Shown here piece after piece: positions 62,446 through 64,000 of a stretch of DNA of 64,000 bases (position 1 is the stretch's first letter; each line of letters starts with the position of its first letter). Origin of the DNA: Sphingobium phenoxybenzoativorans. Its GTDB lineage: Bacteria > Pseudomonadota > Alphaproteobacteria > Sphingomonadales > Sphingomonadaceae. A program made the position numbers and the translations under genes. The notes below the pieces were generated by a model, which saw only the letters and a list, made by a program, of their open reading frames with translations, was not told where the DNA came from and did no database searches. The stretch is taken from the NCBI RefSeq assembly GCF_001757355.1, contig NZ_MINO01000013.1, positions 1-64,000 on the forward strand. Direction: 5' to 3'.

Positions 62446-62540
62446 CCGTTCGCACTGAGCTTGTCGAAGTGCTAGCCCGAACGCAGTGAGGGACCTCGCC
62501 AAGCTCGGTCAAGCCCTTCGACTTCGCTCAGGGCGAACGG
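62446..62540. repeat. REP-like inverted repeat, second copy
   Basis: The left arm (from 62446) reads CCGTTCGCACTGAG then CTTGTCGAAG, and the right arm ends CTCAGGGCGAACGG at 62540, with further imperfect copies in between (CCCGAACGCAGTGAGG; GCCAAGCTCGG). Same family as 14013-14089, with two base differences over 24 in the left arm. It fills most of the helicase-YaiI gap and may terminate transcription. Confidence 0.8.
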
Positions 62541-62565
62541 TTGGAGGCTAAACTCGGAGCCCATC

Positions 62566-63018
62566 ATGCCCCGCATCCTAGTCGACGCTGACGCCTGCCC
62601 CGTGAAGGAGGAGATCTACAAGGTCGCCTTTCGACACGAGGTGCCCGTCACCATCGTCAGCAACAGCCCGATCCGCGTGCCGCAGCATCCGCTGATTGGC
62701 CGGGTCGTGGTCAGCGACAGTTTTGACGCCGCCGACGACTGGATCGCGGAACAGGCGGCAGGCGATGCCGTGGTCGTCACAGCCGACATCCTGCTCGCCG
62801 ATCGTTGCCTGAAGGCCGGGGCGAAGGTGCTCGGGTCCAACGGCAAACCCTTCACCACCAGCTCGATCGGCAACGCAATCGCCACCCGCGCGATCATGGC
62901 GGACCTGCGCGCGGACGGATCGGCCATCGGCGGTCCGCCGCCTTTCTCAAAGGCGGACCGTTCGCGCTTCCTGTCCGCTCTGGATGAGCTATTGGTGAAG
63001 ATGAAGCGTGCAGGGTGA
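62566..63018 (+). CDS. YaiI/YqxD-family protein (UPF0178)
   Basis: 150 residues with the diagnostic start RILVDADACPVKEEI, VTADILLADRCL and a C-terminal GGPPPFSKADRSRFLSALD. The fold is related to PIN/NYN nucleases, with conserved acidic residues, but the function is not established. ATG 62566. Followed by pgeF after 15 bases. Confidence 0.92.
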   Translation: MPRILVDADACPVKEEIYKVAFRHEVPVTIVSNSPIRVPQHPLIGRVVVSDSFDAADDWIAEQAAGDAVVVTADILLADRCLKAGAKVLGSNGKPFTTSSIGNAIATRAIMADLRADGSAIGGPPPFSKADRSRFLSALDELLVKMKRAG

Positions 63019-63033
63019 TGACAGGGGAAGGCA

Positions 63034-63795
63034 TTGGTTGAACTGTTGAAGGCCCGCGCTCTCGATGGCGTTCCGCACGGCTTCCTCGGCCGGATCGGCG
63101 GCGTGTCGACGGGGCTCTATGCCGGACTCAATGTCGGCCTGGGATCGGACGATGATCGCGACGCCATCCTGCGCAATCGCGACATCGCTCGTGATGCAGT
63201 GCTGCCCGGCAGCATGCTTGTCACCGTGCGGCAGGTGCATTCGCCCGACGTTGTAACCCTAACAGCGCCGGTTGGCGAAGATGAACGTCCGGCTGCCGAT
63301 GCGCTGGTCACCGATCGCCCCGGCCTGTTGCTCGGTATCCTGACCGCCGACTGCGTGCCGGTGCTGTTCGCCGACATATCCGCAGGCGTTGTCGGCGCTG
63401 CGCATGCAGGGTGGAAAGGCGCGATCAACGGGGTTACCGACCGCACGCTTGAAGCGATGGAAGCGCTGGGCGCGGATCGCGCAAACATCGCCTGCGCCAT
63501 CGGTCCCTGCATCGGCCGTGCCTCCTATGAGGTGGGCGAGGATTTCGCTCTGCGCTTTGAAGATGCCGACCCGGACAATGAACGCTTCTTCCTCGCCGGG
63601 CGCGAGGGGCATCGCATGTTCGACATAGAGGCTTATGTCACCCACCGCCTTGCCGCCGCTGGCGTCCAGCGCGTCGAGGCGCTGGGAGAGGATACCTGCA
63701 GCCAGCCCGAACGCTTCTTCAGTTACCGCCGGTCCTGCCTGCGGGGGGAGGAGGGTTATGGGCGGCAGATATCGCTGATCGGCTTGTCCGGCTGA
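63034..63795 (+). CDS. pgeF: Peptidoglycan editing factor (laccase-domain protein)
   Basis: 253 residues of the YfiH/PgeF family. Motifs: VRQVHSPDV (His), LTADCVPVLF (Cys), AAHAGWKGAINGV (His) and GPCIGRASYEVG. These residues form the metal/purine-binding site. The enzyme is reported to remove mis-incorporated Ser at the second position of muropeptides. The start appears to be TTG 63034, with GGGGAAGG about 5 bases upstream, since no ATG fits before the conserved sequence. Confidence 0.92.
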   Translation: MVELLKARALDGVPHGFLGRIGGVSTGLYAGLNVGLGSDDDRDAILRNRDIARDAVLPGSMLVTVRQVHSPDVVTLTAPVGEDERPAADALVTDRPGLLLGILTADCVPVLFADISAGVVGAAHAGWKGAINGVTDRTLEAMEALGADRANIACAIGPCIGRASYEVGEDFALRFEDADPDNERFFLAGREGHRMFDIEAYVTHRLAAAGVQRVEALGEDTCSQPERFFSYRRSCLRGEEGYGRQISLIGLSG

Positions 63796-63814
63796 GGCAT
63801 CACCCTTAGCTTGT

Positions 63815-63851
63815 CCTCATGAGATGCGCCCCAGCGGGCGCACAGATGAGG
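63815..63851 (+). promoter_or_regulatory. 5'-leader stem-loop that sequesters a ribosome binding site
   Basis: Inner stem TGCGCCC / GGGCGCA (63825-63831, 63836-63842; loop CAGC) and outer stem CCTCAT / ATGAGG (63815-63820, 63846-63851). The right outer arm contains the GAGG Shine-Dalgarno of the following ATG at 63858. It may regulate translation, or simply be a hairpin that ends pgeF transcription. Confidence 0.5.
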
Positions 63852-63857
63852 ATAGCC

Positions 63858-64000
63858 ATGACTGACAATAATGAAGCCGACCTGACCGGCACGACCCCGC
63901 GCCGCCGCCCGAAACCGGACATCATGGAGATTGGCGGGCGCAAGCTGAAACCCGCCACGCTGATGATGGGCCACGGCTATGATCCGGCGCTGTCGGAAGG
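63858..64000 (+). CDS. Cystathionine gamma-synthase-family protein (5' part)
   Basis: Only the first 47 codons lie in the window. The visible protein has a Pro/Arg-rich start (TPRRRPKPDIMEIGG) and RKLKPATLMMGHGYDP, recognisable as the N-terminus of PLP-dependent Cys/Met metabolism enzymes annotated as cystathionine gamma-synthase family in sphingomonads. Substrate (homocysteine, O-acyl-homoserine) cannot be told. ATG 63858 has GAGGATAG upstream. Confidence 0.7.
   Translation, partial: MTDNNEADLTGTTPRRRPKPDIMEIGGRKLKPATLMMGHGYDPALSE

Noticed and set aside
61157-62512. 451-codon minus-strand frame across the helicase
   Set aside because: Antisense to all helicase motifs. No independent evidence.
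1-64000. CRISPR arrays, tRNA/rRNA genes, insertion sequences, prophage
   Set aside because: No regularly spaced repeats, cloverleaf sequences, rRNA segments, transposase or phage proteins were seen on either strand.

Overview
The window reads as chromosomal DNA of a high-GC alphaproteobacterium, most likely a sphingomonad (Sphingobium/Sphingomonas group). This is inferred from three TonB-dependent receptors, an UrcA-family protein, sphingan-like polysaccharide export genes, REP-like inverted repeats of the 'ccgttcg..ctgagcttgtcgaag' type, and the general look of the proteins. I see no rRNA, tRNA, CRISPR array, transposase or phage gene. Gene density is high, and many adjacent genes overlap by 1-4 bases.

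Layout. 1-3.8 kb: a divergent locus of a TonB receptor against a small His-rich exported protein and a di-heme cytochrome, possibly for metal or metallophore handling. 3.8-11.4 kb: housekeeping and small genes (map, CinA-like protein, UrcA), a second TonB receptor with a clear terminator, a GNAT enzyme and a TauE/SafE carrier. 11.6-27.3 kb: a polysaccharide region. It has two paralogous GH5 glycosidases, a probable CDP-sugar cassette (cytidylyltransferase, SDR, 3,5-epimerase, SAF-domain dehydrogenase, possibly an FAD oxidase), a glycosyltransferase, a Wzy-like polymerase, a Wzz-like protein, a kinase-like protein with a destroyed P-loop, an AAA+ ATPase, a Wza-like exporter and the stub of an outer-membrane barrel gene.

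27.5-33.8 kb: thiolase, the sulfate activation operon cysD-cysNC-cysQ, an FkbM-type methyltransferase and pseudoazurin. 34.3-42.0 kb: an operon of four exported DUF11-type proteins ending in a 1668-residue protein with a predicted outer-membrane barrel. Nothing in it has a function I can name, and it is the best candidate here for an undescribed system. 42.1-46.4 kb: a compact phosphorelay (Hpt protein; LuxR-type regulator; CHASE3 hybrid kinase; single-domain receiver).

46.6-52.8 kb: a third TonB receptor, acetyl-CoA synthetase, and an exported RidA homologue beside a Tat-exported flavin amine oxidase. 53-57.9 kb: small regulators, including a membrane-tethered HTH protein, a MarR-like protein and a BLUF photoreceptor divergent from a receiver protein, plus an exported amidohydrolase. 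58-64 kb: class I fumarase, an EamA transporter, a DEAD-box helicase, a YaiI/YqxD protein, PgeF, and the start of a cystathionine gamma-synthase-family gene whose ribosome binding site lies inside a stem-loop.

The sugar, polymerase and export genes plausibly make and secrete one surface polysaccharide that the GH5 enzymes may trim. The cys operon supplies activated sulfate. The DUF11 operon and the phosphorelay sit side by side, but a regulatory link between them is only a guess.
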